Shown: positions 1 through 12,206, counted from the first letter of the stretch. The stretch: 64,000 nt of DNA from Bryum argenteum (GCA_037043015.1 CM073328.1:2343409-2407408), one strand, 5' to 3'. Translations and numbers: made by a program. The notes: generated from the sequence alone by a model not told the origin.

Positions 1-278
1 CGGGTTCCCTTCTGAAAACTCGTCCGGAAAGAGGATCGGCACATCCTCAAAAGCTTTGTCTCCGCGCATCCTGGAGAGATAATCCGCATTGGAATTGGCT
101 TTCCCGGATTTCACCTTCACCTCGTAATCGAATTCCTGGAGGAGTAGGATCCACCGGGCAATCCTCCCGGACAGGTCAGCCTTGTTAACAAGGTACTTCA
201 GGGAGTCATGGTCCGTATGGAACACGACTTTGTAACCGAGGAGGTAATGCCGGAACTTCTTGCAGGAGTACACCACTG

Positions 279-1337
279 CTAACGCTTCCCTCTCTGTGGT
301 GGTGTAATTGCGCTCCGCGAGCTCATCTCCCTGCTAGCGTAGTAAATCGGGTTCTCCCGCCCTTGGTCGTCCGCTTGCCACAAGATGGCCCCTAGGCACC
401 ATCCGGACGCATCAATGGTCACATTAAACTCCTTCTTCCAATCCGGTGGGGAGAGGATTGGAGCACTGACCAACTGCTTCTTCAGGTCCTCGAACGCAGC
501 CTGCCGTTCGGATGTCCACACGAACGGCTCGTTGTTCTTCAGCAACTCCGTCAGAGGGGACGCCCTCCTTGCATAGCTGTCGATAAATCTCCGGTAGTAC
601 CCGACACAGCCAAGGAATCCTCGCACTTCCCGTACCGTCCGGGGTGGGGATAGGGTCAGGATTACCTTAACCTTATCTGTATCCACTTGCAACCCTTGCC
701 GACTAACAACGTGTCCTAACAGCAACCCGGTTTCCATGCCAAAGAAGCATTTACCGGGATGCAGTTTGAGGTCCGTCTCTCTGCAGCGCTGGAAGGTTCG
801 GCGAAGGTGGGAAAGGTGGCTCCTCCGTTCTCCAAACACGGCGAAGTCATCGATGAAGACTTCCGGGGAAATGTCGCAGAAGTCTTTAAAGATGTCAATC
901 ATCAATCTTTGGAATGTACCCGGGGCGTTACAAAGTCCGAAGGGCATCCGGTTGAACGCGTAGGTTCCCCATTCCGTGGTGAAGGTGGTCTTCAGCTGAT
1001 CGCTAGCCCGGATTGACACTTGGTTGTAACCCGAGAATCCGTCGAGGAAGCTGTACAGTTCCCGACCAGCTACATGATCAAGGATGACATCGGTGAAGGG
1101 TAGGGGGTAGTAGTCCTTCTTGGTGGCCGCATTGACTTCCGGAAATCCCGCGCAGACACGGATCTTTACCTTCCCATCTGCTCCGGTTTTCTTCGGAACA
1201 ACCACTATCGGAGAAACCCATTCCGAGTTGTTGACCGGGTAGATGAATCCTACATCCAGCAACCGATCTATCTCTTCCTTCACCATCAGCGAGTACTTCG
1301 GTTCAAATGCGACGTTAAACGGACCGAACGGCTCCAT
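279..1337 (-). pseudogene. Reverse transcriptase region of element A (fossil)
   Basis: The translation carries RT signatures: LDGFSGYNQ, MPFGLCNAP and the catalytic box FIDDFAVFG. It continues into the start of RNase H, with the TIDASGWCLGAIL block. The FIDDFAVFG form fits the non-chromoviral Athila/Tat branch of Ty3 elements better than chromoviruses. It is nearly identical in plan to the RT at 31254-32245. This is a retroelement fossil and not a host gene. Confidence 0.9.
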
Positions 1338-1631
1338 CGATCAAATCGATTTCATGCTCCCCCAGGTGGGAAGGGATCCCCCTCAGGTCGCTCGGAGTCC
1401 AGGCGAACACATCGGAATATTCCGCCAGCAGTTGGCGGCATTCCTCCTTTTCCTCCGCGGTCAACGTCTTCCCCACGTAGAACTTCCGTCCTGCCCGGAC
1501 TTCCATCTCCTCGTAGTCCTTGGGTGAGACCACGTTCTTGACCCTCTCGTGTCCTTTCTCCTCTCGATCCGGGTCTAACGCCCCCATGACAAGTGACTAC
1601 CCCTCCCATTCGTGCGGGTTGGGTATCCGGG

Positions 1632-2550
1632 TTAGTCGATTTGTTGGCGTACCCACTTCTCTGTGAATGCGGTACATGATTCGCCCGAACGGTCCTCCAC
1701 ATCGGTCTTCCTTCCCGGAGTGGGTCCAAGCTGCGGGAGGGTGCTTCCTCCGGACTTGCTCGGGGAATTCAAGTCCTTCTCCACCAATTCGGTAAACTCC
1801 TCGACCGATAACACGCCCGGGATTCCGGTTCGACTCACCAATCCGAGGTGTAATCCTCGGTTATCTTGGTTTCTCCTTCGTGAGCGACGTGTCTCCAAGG
1901 AATCCGGACGGGGGTCTCCCAACCCGGAATTCCTTCTCTCCCCCGATCTACCACTACCTTGGCCGAGATAGAGCCATGGTCGTCCAAGCGAAGATTCGGA
2001 AGGGTCTTCCCTCGTCAACCCGGATCACCACGTAGTTCAAAGAAATAGGTCCGCTTTCCTACACGGGATGAGATCGAGAGAGAAGGCCGACCGGAACTAC
2101 TCGAGATTGGTCTCGCCATCCGTAGCACCAGGCCGTTCTCTCCAAAGTCGTGTAACCGAGGTCGTATGCCGTATCTTCCAAAGATGAGGTTAACTCCGGA
2201 TCCGCCATCTACCGAACGTTATGGATATTGCGACCATCAACTTCAATCGTAATTTCGGGGCTCCGTAATCTTCGAGGGCGAAAAATTTACCGCCACCGCC
2301 GGAAGCTTGTACCTCTTCTTCCTTCTCTCTCGTATCCAAGCCTCCCGGATAACCTTCTCGGTAATTGACGTTGTCGTGGAGTAGTTGACCGATTGTGACG
2401 TTCGCATACGCGATCCTTGACGTCCCGCAGGATGTCGTACTCATCCACCCTTGCCTTGGGTCCCGGTTTCAATATCACCGGATTGTCCACAAACCGGACT
2501 TTCTTCGCCTCCGGTTTCGGGTTCTCCTCGGAAGGAGTTCCCGACTTCAT
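1632..2550 (-). pseudogene. Protease/spacer region of element A (fossil)
   Basis: This stretch lies between gag and RT and aligns with 32267-33623 of element E, where an aspartic-protease motif of the DGGSGVN type is visible. In element A the region is only partly open and was recognised by synteny and shared segments, such as the KPKKVRFVDNPVI-like piece. It is degraded. Confidence 0.65.
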
Positions 2551-2802
2551 CGATTATGTCTATTTCTAACCTATCGTACTCCACCCCTTTCTTTGCTTCT
2601 ACCGGGGTGGTTCTATCGTGGGCCGACTACTCCGGTTTACCTCCTCGGAGTAACCGCCCGGACTACCACCGCTGCGTTTCCGGTTGGCTCGTATTCTTCT
2701 TCTTCCGCCTTGCTACCGGAGTCCGTATTGCCTTTGGTGGAGCTGCGGGTGGAGACCTTGTTCACAACCTCTCCCCACGTCCGGCGATTCCACCTCCTGG
2801 CA

Positions 2803-4445
2803 TCATTTGGGCGGATTGTCGACCCCAGCGGTGTGCGCGTAGTTCAGCGCAGTCATCTCCCGGGGTGGCTCCACCACCATCTTCGGTGCAATCTTCTGTC
2901 GAGGAGGTTTCGGACAGCTCGTCTCCCTATGGCCATGCTCCCCACAGTTTTGACAAGGTAGGATTTGCACAGCTCCGTTACCTTGCAGGGGCTCGTTGAA
3001 GCACCCGATCGCATAATGACCATACTGTCCACACCGGTAGCACTGGACATTGTCCAGGTAGCTGTAACTCCGCTGATCCCCGGGTGGGCCGTTGGAACTA
3101 GCTCCCCGCCCATGACCGGATCTGCCTGGGTTGCCGTTCGGTCGAGGGGGGTTCCCTCTTCCTCTTCCGTAACCGGTTTGGACTTGGTAGATGTACTGGA
3201 CATCACCATCCTCATAATCATCATCATCCGACATGGTGTACTCCACTCCGGTCTCTGCCTCCACGAAATGGACATGTTTCTTTGCTTTTGCGTGGGGGCA
3301 GTCTGAAGCGAAATGGCCGGGCTCACGGCAGCGTGAACACCACACGTTCGACCTGGTACTTGAGGGCAGTTTCCGGGATGGCCGGTTCTCCGTGAGGTTG
3401 ACCTTGATGGCGCGGAGTTCGTCCAGGAGGAGCTTCATGTTGTCTTCCGGTTCGACCTTGATCTTGATGGTCGCTTTCTCCTTACCGGATTTCGCGGCTT
3501 TGCTACTGCCGGACCTCTTCGGGGGGTCCGACTCGCTGTCCGGATCGCCATCCTCCTCGGACTCCTTCTCAGCAGCACTGTCGTCCTCCGAGCTGTCCGA
3601 CTCCGTTTCCTCTTTCTTCTTCTTGCGGTCCTTCTCGCGCTGCTTCTTATTTTTCTCCTTCTTCGGATCACGCAGAGATAGGGCCGAATCTTCATAATCC
3701 TGAGCAGCCTCCATCGCCGCTCGAGTGTAACCGGTTTGGTCCTCCGGATCCGAAGGCCATCTCATTCGGTAGACCGGCTATGTACCACCACTGAATGGCC
3801 ACAATCGGAGCAATGTCCGTTGTGACCTTGTTCATGAGGGACTTAACCCTCATCCTGTCATCGCCGGATGTTCTCGGACTTCTTCTTGGTGATCTCGCTC
3901 AACCGGCCCGGGCTCGCCCTCCCGCTTCACGGAAGGTATGCGGGAACAACGCCGTGAGCTCCTCCCGCTTCTCGCGTACCTCATCCGGAACATCCATGAA
4001 CCACTTGAGTGCTTCCCCTTCATCATTCCGGAGAAGACTCTCAACCGGGACTCGGATCTTCCCGGTTGGCGTTCGCCGTGGTGGTGAACTCTTGCAACCG
4101 GGGCCGTCCACGTCCTTCTTGCCATCTCCTTGGAAGCGATTATACTTCAGAGCGAGTGAGTGGGGCAGCTCTCCTTTGACCGGCAGGAGCCTCCATGGGG
4201 TTTGGCCTCCTTTCCTCCGGTGCAACTAGTATCTCCACACCCGGTGGAGGGGCTGGTACGTTCCACTCCCTCACAGGAACAACAACCTCTTCCGGTGGAG
4301 CGGCGTATAGCGTTTCTTCTAGGCCGTACGGAACCTCTCGTGCTTGGGCAGTTGGGGTAACTACCGGAATGGTACTCCTTCTCGCAGACCCGGGTAAGAC
4401 GTCGTGAGTCCGGTTCGTTGGTTTGCCCCTTGAGTCATGAAGCAA
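2803..4445 (-). pseudogene. Gag region of element A with CCHC zinc knuckles (fossil)
   Basis: The 320-residue open stretch at 2803-3765 has a Lys/Glu/Asp/Ser-rich linker followed by three CCHC-type knuckles, beginning CSRCREPGHFASDC, CYRCGQYGHYAIGC and CQNCGEHGHRETSC. The capsid-like upstream part continues to about 4445 in broken form. The same order is seen in the longer gag at 33681-35264. Just upstream on the minus strand, about 4605-4637, is a diverged tRNA primer-binding site next to the LTR. Confidence 0.85.
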
Positions 4446-4637
4446 TCGGGCCGGGTATTCTCAAGAGCCTCTCCCTCGTTCAGTCCGACTCACACTTGCG
4501 ACTTCGTGCTGACGAGCTCACCAACATTCCGATCTCCCGCTGCTCCCACCGGATCTACAAAAGGAACTCAGCGTCCCACCAGGGAATTCGTGGCTTCACA
4601 GCTTTAGAATCCCCGCAATGCGCCAAAGTTTCACTCA

Positions 4638-6619
4638 TGTCGTGAGTTACTGCATCGAGAAGACCAAAAACAAAGACAATTTTACTTATACAACCAAGCA
4701 AAATGGTTCGCCTTCCGGGTAACGTTCCACGGAGATTCTCCGAAGTGTGAAGACCAAATGAAATCCGGACCAACAACCTATGGACGCTACAACGACGTAA
4801 AAACGTTCTAATCTACCGGATTAGGGAACTCGGGGAGGGGTTGGGGTCGACTAGCTCCCAAACCCAAAACCCCAAGGAAACCAAACTTTGCGTCCGATCC
4901 GGTGGTTTTCTAGATTCGAACGGCCTCCCCCCCCGGGGAGGGGGACTTAGTATCCTGTGGTGATTTAGTTTAACCTCCGTAAATCCTCGGAGGGGTCTTT
5001 CCTATTTATTTGGAAGAGCGCGGAATGTCGCTCCCTACCGGTTGATTAAGGTGTCCGGAGTTCCACCCTTAGTATCTCGACTACCCTTTCCTTCTCTCTC
5101 GGGAGTTCCTTCCTTGCTACTACTCGCCACTATCCGGATTCTCACCCAAACAAGTGTCACAAAGAAGGTGGCCGGTTTCCTCCCTAACTGAGCCAACGAG
5201 GGGGTTGTTTACTCGTGACCCGGATCAAAGTGGGTGGTATCCCGCCACTTAATCCATTAGAGTTCCAATAACATAGAACCGGGTTCGTACCTACTCCCCG
5301 GAGAGGCTTTCCTCAACCGAACATCCCATTCGGGAGGTTGGCAATCGTGTTAGCGTTTCTTGCTAACCCTAGTACCTCACCCAACCCGGTTAGTGTATCA
5401 CCTTCCTAGGTGACGACTACTCCCGGATATGCTCTAGTACTTCTCACACGGACCTCTCACCGACTCTGTCACTCTCCTAGAGACCTCTCCCGGGTTAAGG
5501 GATTGCAACCACCGAATCTACGAGGGACTTCCCGTATCCACGACCCGGCTCGGACATCAACTACGCACACACAATTACAAGATCACGACTTACACACAAT
5601 CACGAATTTTAGGTGCAAAGATCAACCTTTACTCACAGTGCGGAAACACAGAAGACCCGAAGGACTCCGCAGAGTCTTCGGTAAGTCAGAGGGTCCCGGT
5701 TTTCCCGAAACCCTATCGGATCCGGAATTCTCGGGCTTCCGAGATTCCCGGGTGAGTGGCCAAAAGGCACCTACTAATCCTACCCATTCTAACCTAACTA
5801 ACTACTCGACTAGTGTCTTCTTCCGCGGCGTGGGTCGGCTCGAGGGGTTTGACGGCGGCGTATTCATCTTGGAAGGGCTCACAACTCGCGGGAGGAATCT
5901 CCTCCCCGATCAACCCGGGTGGATGTAAAATCTCGGATTTTATCAAGTCCTCCGGCTCTTCCACTGTCCCGGAGTGCCTTCAACTTCGATGGAGGGGGCA
6001 CGGGGTGGACTTCTCTTTCTTCATGAGGAACCACGGGTTCCTCCAAATGCATGCGAGGGCCCGGGTTGGACCTCAACTTCCTCTTGAGGGACCTCGGGCT
6101 CCTCCCGCCGCCCTTGTTCGCCCGGATCTCCCACCTCGTTGACTTGGGCCTCCGGGAGGTATTACCTCTTCAACCTTGTTCGAAGTCTTGCCCTTCTCCC
6201 GTGACATCGCCATCCGGTGCTCATCCGGTTGTTGAGAGGGGTTCACCTCTCCTTCCAAGACATCATCACCCGGCCTCGAGACGCGTACACCGGGAAGTAC
6301 CCGGTCATCATTGAGCCGCCGGTGATTATGTCGGCGCCCATGAAGTTTTCCGGCCCTTTCTCCGGGTCGGCCGGGCGGCTCGGTCATCAACCCTAGAGGA
6401 GAACCGGGCCATCCGGGCATCTCGGGGTATCGGCCGGGTATCAACCCGGCTATCCAAAAAGCTCTAAAATCCCATAAGGTTAGCCGGAAGAATCTTAACA
6501 CAAAATTACTACCTACGAACCGGTTTAAACAGGGCGGTTTTTATTCCTATTTGCTAAATCAGCTATTTTACTCCTAATTAATTGCTAAAAACAAAAATAT
6601 TGGAGAACAGGGTTCGACA
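4638..6619 (-). repeat. 5' LTR of element A, about 1.98 kb
   Basis: On the plus strand the LTR begins TGTCGTGAGTTAC and ends GGGTTCGACA, giving TG...CA ends with a TGTCG/CGACA inverted pair. It matches the 4.6-kb LTR at 17820-22437 on both flanks but lacks about 2.6 kb of its centre; the join corresponds to about 19455 and 22072 of that copy. The missing part contains the LTR-encoded ORFs. Confidence 0.88.
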
Positions 6620-7700
6620 AGCAGCGACTGTACAAATATCATCGTTGTGACAGACCGTTTGTCCAAATCTATCATTCTTTGTGCCTATGAAGACAATTCG
6701 TGCACTTGATGTGGCTCACAAACTTTTAGAGCAAGTTTTTCAAGATCACGGATTGCCCGCAATTTGTGTCGGATCGTGGTAGTCAATTTGTTAGTCTACT
6801 TTGGACAAAGTATGCGATTGATGAAGATTACGCGTCGGTTGTCGGCGACTTTTCCATCCGGAGACAGATGGTGCAACAGAGAGGGCGAATCAAGAGCTTG
6901 AAACATATCTTCGTATTTTCACGACATTTGAGCAAGAAGATTGGGCTTTTCAGTTGCCGATCGCGATGATGGCGTTGAATAATCGTGTGTCGCAGTCTAT
7001 AGGTATGTGTGCATTTTTTATGACTCACGGTTATCATCATTCGGTCATGAATATTACTATACCCGAGGAGGCAGGTTCTTCGTTGTCACCGGCGGAAAAA
7101 GGACGCAAGCTTGTTGAGCACTGGTGTAATTCAAGTGAACTGGCAACAACGGCAATGGCCATTGCGCAAGAGACTCAAGAACGTCAGTCAAATACATGAC
7201 GCTCGGTGGCCGAGGATTTTCGTCCGGGTAATCGTGTGTAGTTGAAGTTGAAGAACATCAACACGTCACGGCCAATCAAGAAGCTTGATTGGATTGCTCT
7301 TCCTTATCGTGTATTGGAGTGCGTAGGTACACATGCGGTTCGTTTGAATACACCGTCAGATATTCATCCTGTTTTTCATGTGAGTTTAGTGAAGAAGGCA
7401 GCTGAGGATCCGTTGCCTTCCCAACTACCTCATGATAATGAGCCCGGTGTTGTTTAGAGCAATCCCGCTTTCGAGGCATCCACTAGCGAGGACGAGTATG
7501 CTGTTGAAAGAGTGTTGCAACATCGACGTCGTGGGCGCGGTTGGCAACTACTTGTAAAGTGGACAGGATGGCGGAGCCTACTTGGGAACCTGTTTGCCAA
7601 TTACAAAATGTCATGGCCTTAGACGATTACGAGCGCTTGTTGCGCGCGTCTGGTACTGATATTCCTTGGGCACATTCTCTTCAATGACACTTGTTAATTC
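6620..7700 (+). mobile_element. Chromovirus-type Ty3 retrotransposon fossil (integrase tail and chromodomain)
   Basis: Plus-strand fragments show the late integrase core (SDRGSQFVSLLW at about 6766), the GPY-like module ending HPVFHVSLVKKA (about 7360-7415) and a C-terminal chromodomain-like piece with LVKWTGW followed by EPTWEP (about 7550-7590). This order is typical of chromoviruses and distinct from elements A and E. Element A is inserted in it at 6619/6620. It is heavily broken and old. Confidence 0.8.
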
Positions 7701-8483
7701 ATCAGCACAGGAGGAGGAGGAGGAGGCATTTGTCATGGGCCAAGGCCTCGTTGATAAGCTCGGATGTTCACTCGCTATTAATTTTATAAATAGAACTTCG
7801 GCAGTAGAGCTAAAGTATAGCCTCGGCAGTTGAGCCAAGAGATTAGTATATAAGGGACTCTTATTCATTGTAAACCTAAGTCTTGGATCAATATATTTCT
7901 TTTGTAGTTTTTGCTTGTTTTGACAGCTAGACTCTTACATGCAGGCATCTCAAGACAATTGACTCGAAACGCTCATCTCATCAATAGCCCACCTCCCACA
8001 CTTGTTCTACCCTCTTATGCGGAGCATGTTGCTCGGGCTTTCGTCGCTGCTCCAACTCCTCCGGTACCGAATTCTTCACGCCGACGCTTTAGAGCTGGTG
8101 TACTTAGATACATTGATTTAGAGGCAGATCAGTGTGACCACCATTTTAATGGTGCTTCACCTTCATCGTAGTTAGTTTATTTTTTTTACTATTTCAGAGA
8201 TGACTATGTTGGGCCAACTCTCATGAGTTGCCTTACCCTACAAGTCATTACTTTCATATGTTTTACATTATTTTCAATATATGTGTCCTTGCCTTAAACC
8301 GTGTTTAAAAATTTCAAAGTCCAATTCTGTACTCAATCTATATGTTGGATTCACTTGTCATACCCCACTATTTCAGATGACATTTAAAATTCTAAAATGT
8401 ATACAAGGTCTTATAGGTCAATGCTTCCCTAAATTTGTCAATGTCTATAGGAGCCTCTATTTTGTCCCTATTAGCTCAGGATA
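7701..8483 (+). other. Probable 3' LTR remnant and non-coding tail after the chromovirus fossil
   Basis: AT-rich sequence following the chromodomain. A TATA-like stretch (AGTATATAAGGG, about 7845) followed by TTGTAAACCTAAGTCTTGG resembles the R/U5 part of a plant LTR, but no second LTR is present to define its ends. Short open stretches at 7911-8171 and 8281-8484 show no recognisable domain. I see nothing else here. Confidence 0.35.
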
Positions 8484-8610
8484 GCTGCCTCGTGCATAAC
8501 GCGATGCTCAAACGAGCCCGATGGGGATCGAACCCGGACCTCCGCTATGCCATCGTTGTGTCTAAACCGTCCACTACATTAGATTAAACGATGAGACGAT
8601 TTCTATAACT
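8484..8610 (-). repeat. tRNA-like sequence, candidate SINE head
   Basis: On the minus strand a good B box (GGTTCGATCCC, about 8530) lies roughly 40 bases after an A-box-like TAGTGGACGG (about 8570). This is the internal promoter layout of tRNA genes and tRNA-derived SINEs. The T-arm pairs only partly and no proper acceptor stem is seen, so a functional tRNA is unlikely. A SINE tail could not be delimited. Confidence 0.35.
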
Positions 8611-9139
8611 GAAATTTGAATTATATAATTATTTGACATTTATATTCTTTACTTTATCAGTATTATGTCACAACATGCGCAGTATTCCTTGCCGAGATCA
8701 TGTGAGAGGCAACTATTCAAGGACCTAATATAGATCTCTGGGGTTCTTTGTATTTTAATGATGACGTCAGCCCTAATTTATCCCTAAACCATAAATCCAA
8801 CTACGACTTTCACAATTACCTAATACATATGTTCAATTTAACCTTTGAATAGTCATGCCTCCGATTCACACGTTCATCAATATGATGACATCAGCCATAC
8901 TTTCAATATATTAACATAAAATTCTTAAGATATAATTAATGAAATATCTTTGCGAGGTGGGACCCACATTAAAAGAAGACCCAACACCACGGAAATAGGG
9001 ACCCTAAACCCTAAAAATAGACATTTAAAAATAGTTGAGTACAAAATTCAGTGGTAATAGGGTACTTTACTTTTCCAAAAAACTCTTATAGAATAGTCAA
9101 AATTGTCCCGTCACCGCTCTACGCTCTACGCTCACGCCT
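8611..9139. other. AT-rich intergenic stretch with one telomere-like motif
   Basis: No coding potential is recognised. ACCCTAAACCCTAAA at 9001-9015 is two units of the plant telomere repeat, a telo-box as found in plant promoters or interstitial sites. Confidence 0.4.
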
Positions 9140-9664
9140 CTACGTTCCCCCTGTCGGAATGTCAGTCGTTGAAGGTCGTGTTACATGCTTCCCCTCTTTG
9201 ACAGTTGTCCAATCCACTCGTTTACCAAGAGCAACCTCGGCGTATACTCCACGAGCAAGAAACAATGGAACCTCGTTGCGCTCCACACATGGCATGCCAT
9301 ACAGGACTTGGTAAACCTCAATGCATCGTTGCTTGAAGTTTGGGCATTCGCAAAACTTAAGATTTGCCTTGTTGGTGCGCCGATGAAAATGGTGACGAGA
9401 CAGAGGGAATTTCTTGTCAATGTGACACCATTCAATGAACGATTCGCAAGTGGCCATCGTCCACATATCTGGTTCATCTTCCCAACCTCTGAAGGCAAGC
9501 TTATTTGGATTTTGAAGCACGTGTAATCTTTTCCGTTGTGGAGCGCCCTTCCTCTTCCTCTTCTTGTCATTCTCTTCCTTCCTAAGTTGCCCGAGAGTAG
9601 CCATGGATGAAATAGCCAAAAATGGCAAATAGTTATTACCTACCCCGCACGAGCATGCAGCCAA
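9140..9664 (-). CDS. Unrecognised basic ORF, divergent to the kinase-like gene
   Basis: A 174-residue open frame. An internal ATG at about 9604 (MATLGQLRKEEN) is a plausible start because a strongly basic stretch (KKRKRKGAPQRKRL) follows it and would serve as a nuclear-localisation-like segment. The rest has scattered Cys/His/Trp residues (FIEWCHIDKKFPLSRHHFHR, CECPNFKQRC). I do not recognise a family. Its 5' end faces the kinase-like gene across the GC-rich array at 9745-10060, so the array may lie in a shared divergent promoter. Both could be cargo of one transposon-like unit. It may instead be a fragment of a longer decayed gene; no introns were resolved. Confidence 0.4.
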   Translation of the reverse strand: MAACSCGVGNNYLPFLAISSMATLGQLRKEENDKKRKRKGAPQRKRLHVLQNPNKLAFRGWEDEPDMWTMATCESFIEWCHIDKKFPLSRHHFHRRTNKANLKFCECPNFKQRCIEVYQVLYGMPCVERNEVPLFLARGVYAEVALGKRVDWTTVKEGKHVTRPSTTDIPTGGT

Positions 9665-9744
9665 TTTAATGGATGTAAGACAACGCTAGGCGATAAACCC
9701 AAATAACAAGTTTAGATACGATGGGGAATATATACGCCGGGGCG

Positions 9745-10060
9745 ACCAGAAAATTCAAGGCGACCGCGGTCCGTGATAGAGGTATGACGTTGCGTGGCGA
9801 CCGCCGGTCCGGTGAGAGCGACGACCAGTGCAGCTAATCGCGACAACGAGAGGCGGGGCGACGACGCCCGATCTGGTGTTCGCGGCAATGGGCGTAGGGC
9901 GACGCCCGTGCTGTTCGCGATCGCGGGGGGCGTAGGGCGACCGCCGGTGTTGTCGCGACGGCAATGAGACTGGGCGACACCGCCGGTGGCGGCCGTAGGG
10001 CGACCGCGGTGGCGATCAGAGGGCGACCGCCGGTGGCGATCGTAGGGCGACCGCCGGTCT
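9745..10060. repeat. GC-rich array of the GCGACCGCCGGTC motif (left array)
   Basis: About seven degenerate copies of GGGCGACCGCCGGTGGCGATC and shorter variants lie in otherwise AT-rich DNA, for example near 9796, 9930, 9985, 10021 and 10046. The core GACCGCCGGTC is almost self-complementary. The same core recurs at 12207-12372, 12605-12660 and 15960-16390. Confidence 0.85.
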
Positions 10061-10064
10061 CAGA

Positions 10065-10073
10065 TATATATAA
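10065..10073 (+). promoter_or_regulatory. TATA box candidate for the kinase-like gene
   Basis: TATATATAA directly follows the last GC-rich repeat unit. It lies 180 bases upstream of the ATG at 10253, a normal plant promoter distance. Confidence 0.5.
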
Positions 10074-10252
10074 ACCCCAACGCGGTTTTTTGATATTACT
10101 TTTCCCAAACCGCTACCGAATTCTCCTCCGCCCTGTGTCCTTGCTCGTCTTAATGATGCGCACTGCCGGGTTCATCTGAGGAGTTTTTGGGGTTTGGTGC
10201 ACATTGATAGCAGGGGGGAGATTTTTTGCCGGTTTTTTCAAGAAGTTCAGCG

Positions 10253-11803
10253 ATGAGTAAATCCAAAAAGCACGGGAAGGGACAACGAGCATGGGATCTA
10301 GATGCCCCCGAAACATTTGCACCAGACCTTGGTATGCAACAACCTAGTGGAAGTGGAGGCCATAAGAGGAAGAGGAGACACCCAAAAGAAGAAAGACCCG
10401 GATTCCCAACATCAGATTATACTAAGTTTGCGGAAAAAGCATGCATGGATTGGTATGAGGAAACGGAGGCTCAATTCCTAGAGCACAACTACCTCAGGAA
10501 TGTTAGCACGGGCAAAGAGAGAGTGAAGAAGAAATTGGCGGCAGTAATTTTGAAGGCCATGGAGGAAACGGATAAATACCAAGATGTGGATTATCATTCG
10601 CAGTACGAGTTGTGGATGGATAATACAGTTGAACAATGCATCTTCAATGTAAAGGAGTTGTGGAAGAAGCGATTTGGAACGAGGCGTCTAACACAAGAGG
10701 AGGACCAGTTTAAACGCAAGATGGATTGGTGACAACACACAATCCAAAAGCTTAGCAAGAATAAAACCCGAGGGAAGTCATGGAAAAAAACCGCTTTGCG
10801 CGCCATATTTGAACGAGACACAGGGTCGGGGTGGTGTGGATTCCTCAAGACGCTACGATAGAAGCTCTATCAGGCCGCAATATGGAGGGAGGCCATGGAC
10901 TGGTGCGGAAGGTGAAGATACTTGGAGTAGACCACGTTCCAGAAAATGTCGAGTTTGCGAAAGAAAGCTTTCCAAGAATATGAATCTTGAAAGAGGAGGA
11001 TAGAGACTGCTGCAGAAGCTCTTGTATGTCCTTTGAATCATTCAGGAATTATCAAGTTTTGGGCGTTGCATACAAGGACATTCGAAGCTTACTCATATTG
11101 GTGGAATGGGGGATCACTACACGAGATGTTGAAGTTGGATGAGAAGGTCGGGGACAAACATCTTCACTGGTCGAAAGTGAAGGAAGTTCCGAGTCTCACT
11201 CCAGAGGAGGCTTTCAAAATTAGCCTTTTCCGTCAGCACAGGATGAAGTTAGCTTGGGGTTTAGTGTACATCATGAATCTCGTGCATAAGACAGGAGTTC
11301 TTCACAACCACCTATCCCCCTCGAACATACTATTGCATTTCCCAACTTTCGGAGGAACCAAGATTTGTATTGGAGTGTGTGACTGGGGGATGGCATCTCG
11401 TATAGTAGAACAACAGCCTTCACGTTACAGATACCAGACGACGCCAAAAAAACAAGAAGATATGACACGTCGATGGTGGGTGGCGCCCGAGTTGTTCTAT
11501 ACTTATGGACTTGAAAGTTCTGATACAAATTTGAACGTCCAGGAACTTCGACATCCAACCACGGTAGCATCAGATTCGTATGCGGTTGGCAAGCTCATCC
11601 AGCTGATTGGTGTGCATAACGAATTCGACGAAGAATTATTACCGAATTCGACGGTGCGAGATTCATTCCTAACGAAAGTGTTTTCAATGACCAGGCATGA
11701 ATTAAAAGAGAGAATGACCTGTGCGGAGGTGGTGAACCGCTTGATGGCGAAACCATATCATATGCTTCCACCGGAGCTTGTATTTAGAGAGGACAGTTAT
11801 TAG
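10253..11803 (+). pseudogene. Decayed protein-kinase-like gene
   Basis: The ATG at 10253 opens a 159-codon frame with a basic N-terminus (MSKSKKHGKGQRAW), followed by an unrecognised helical region. A glycine-rich loop, GRNMEGGHGLVRKV, appears at about 10873-10914. After it come LNHSGIIKFWALH and WWNGGSLHEML (N-lobe to hinge), a catalytic-loop equivalent HNHLSPSNILLHF (about 11299-11338), a DFG equivalent CDWGMASRI, RWWVAPELF (the APE region) and DSYAVGKLIQLI. The catalytic HRD aspartate is not conserved, while the DFG-site Asp is, so even an intact form would be a pseudokinase. The pieces lie in two frames: an in-frame TGA at about 10730, one frame change near 10970 and another TGA just after it interrupt the reading. 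The large 3' part (11033-11803, 256 codons) is fully open. GC-rich arrays lie on both sides. Which kinase family it belongs to cannot be told. Confidence 0.7.
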
Positions 11804-12206
11804 TTTATAATATCAGTATATCTTCTTGCAATTCATAGACTCCTTTGGATGACCATCTCACGTCATTGAGTGCTCATTTAGCTATGTAATTCACATTTCA
11901 TACTTGCAATATATACAATCTACTTTTTGACATATTGTTCCAAATCTAGTAGATTTTTGCAACTCTTATAATTATGTTCCCTTTTTACACTAGTCACATA
12001 TGTATGTCACCACATTTTTTGTTACATGAGTTTCAAACCTCATGGTTGATGTTAGCCTTTTCTTTAGGGGTTTGTAGATTGTTGTAATTTGTTTCATCTT
12101 GAATTCTTAATGCTTCATCTACGTTTAAAAATGTGAACGGAAGAATTTTGGATAATGTTGGATAAAAAAATTGACTTATTCTACTCGGGGGAAGCCTCCA
12201 ATGCAA
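11804..12206. other. AT-rich 3' flank of the kinase-like gene
   Basis: No ORF or repeat is recognised. It probably includes the 3' untranslated part of the kinase-like gene. Confidence 0.4.

Larger units (their letters stand above)
1..6619 (-). mobile_element. Element A: Ty3-type (Athila/Tat-like) LTR retrotransposon fossil, cut by window edge
   Basis: This is a minus-strand retroelement. Reading from its 5' end at high coordinates it shows an LTR (4638-6619), then gag with zinc knuckles, a protease/spacer region and reverse transcriptase. RNase H and integrase would lie beyond base 1. It is colinear with bases 30829-37054 of element E and has nearly the same internal length. The first five bases after the LTR, AGCAG at 6620-6624, are the candidate target duplication; the partner is outside the window. 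It is inserted in an older chromovirus fossil. It is broken in several places and looks older than element E. Confidence 0.9.

Noticed and set aside
3233-3697. Hydrophobic Ser/Phe-rich plus-strand ORFs opposite gag (also at 34057-34521)
   Set aside because: They are the complement of the Lys/Glu/Asp-rich gag linker and are present only because that linker lacks stops in both directions.
8484-8610. Functional tRNA gene on the minus strand
   Set aside because: The B box is good, but the T-arm pairs poorly and no 7-bp acceptor stem is visible.
9001-9015. Chromosome end or telomere array
   Set aside because: Only two telomere-type units occur here and at 42789. This fits telo-boxes or chance, not a telomere.
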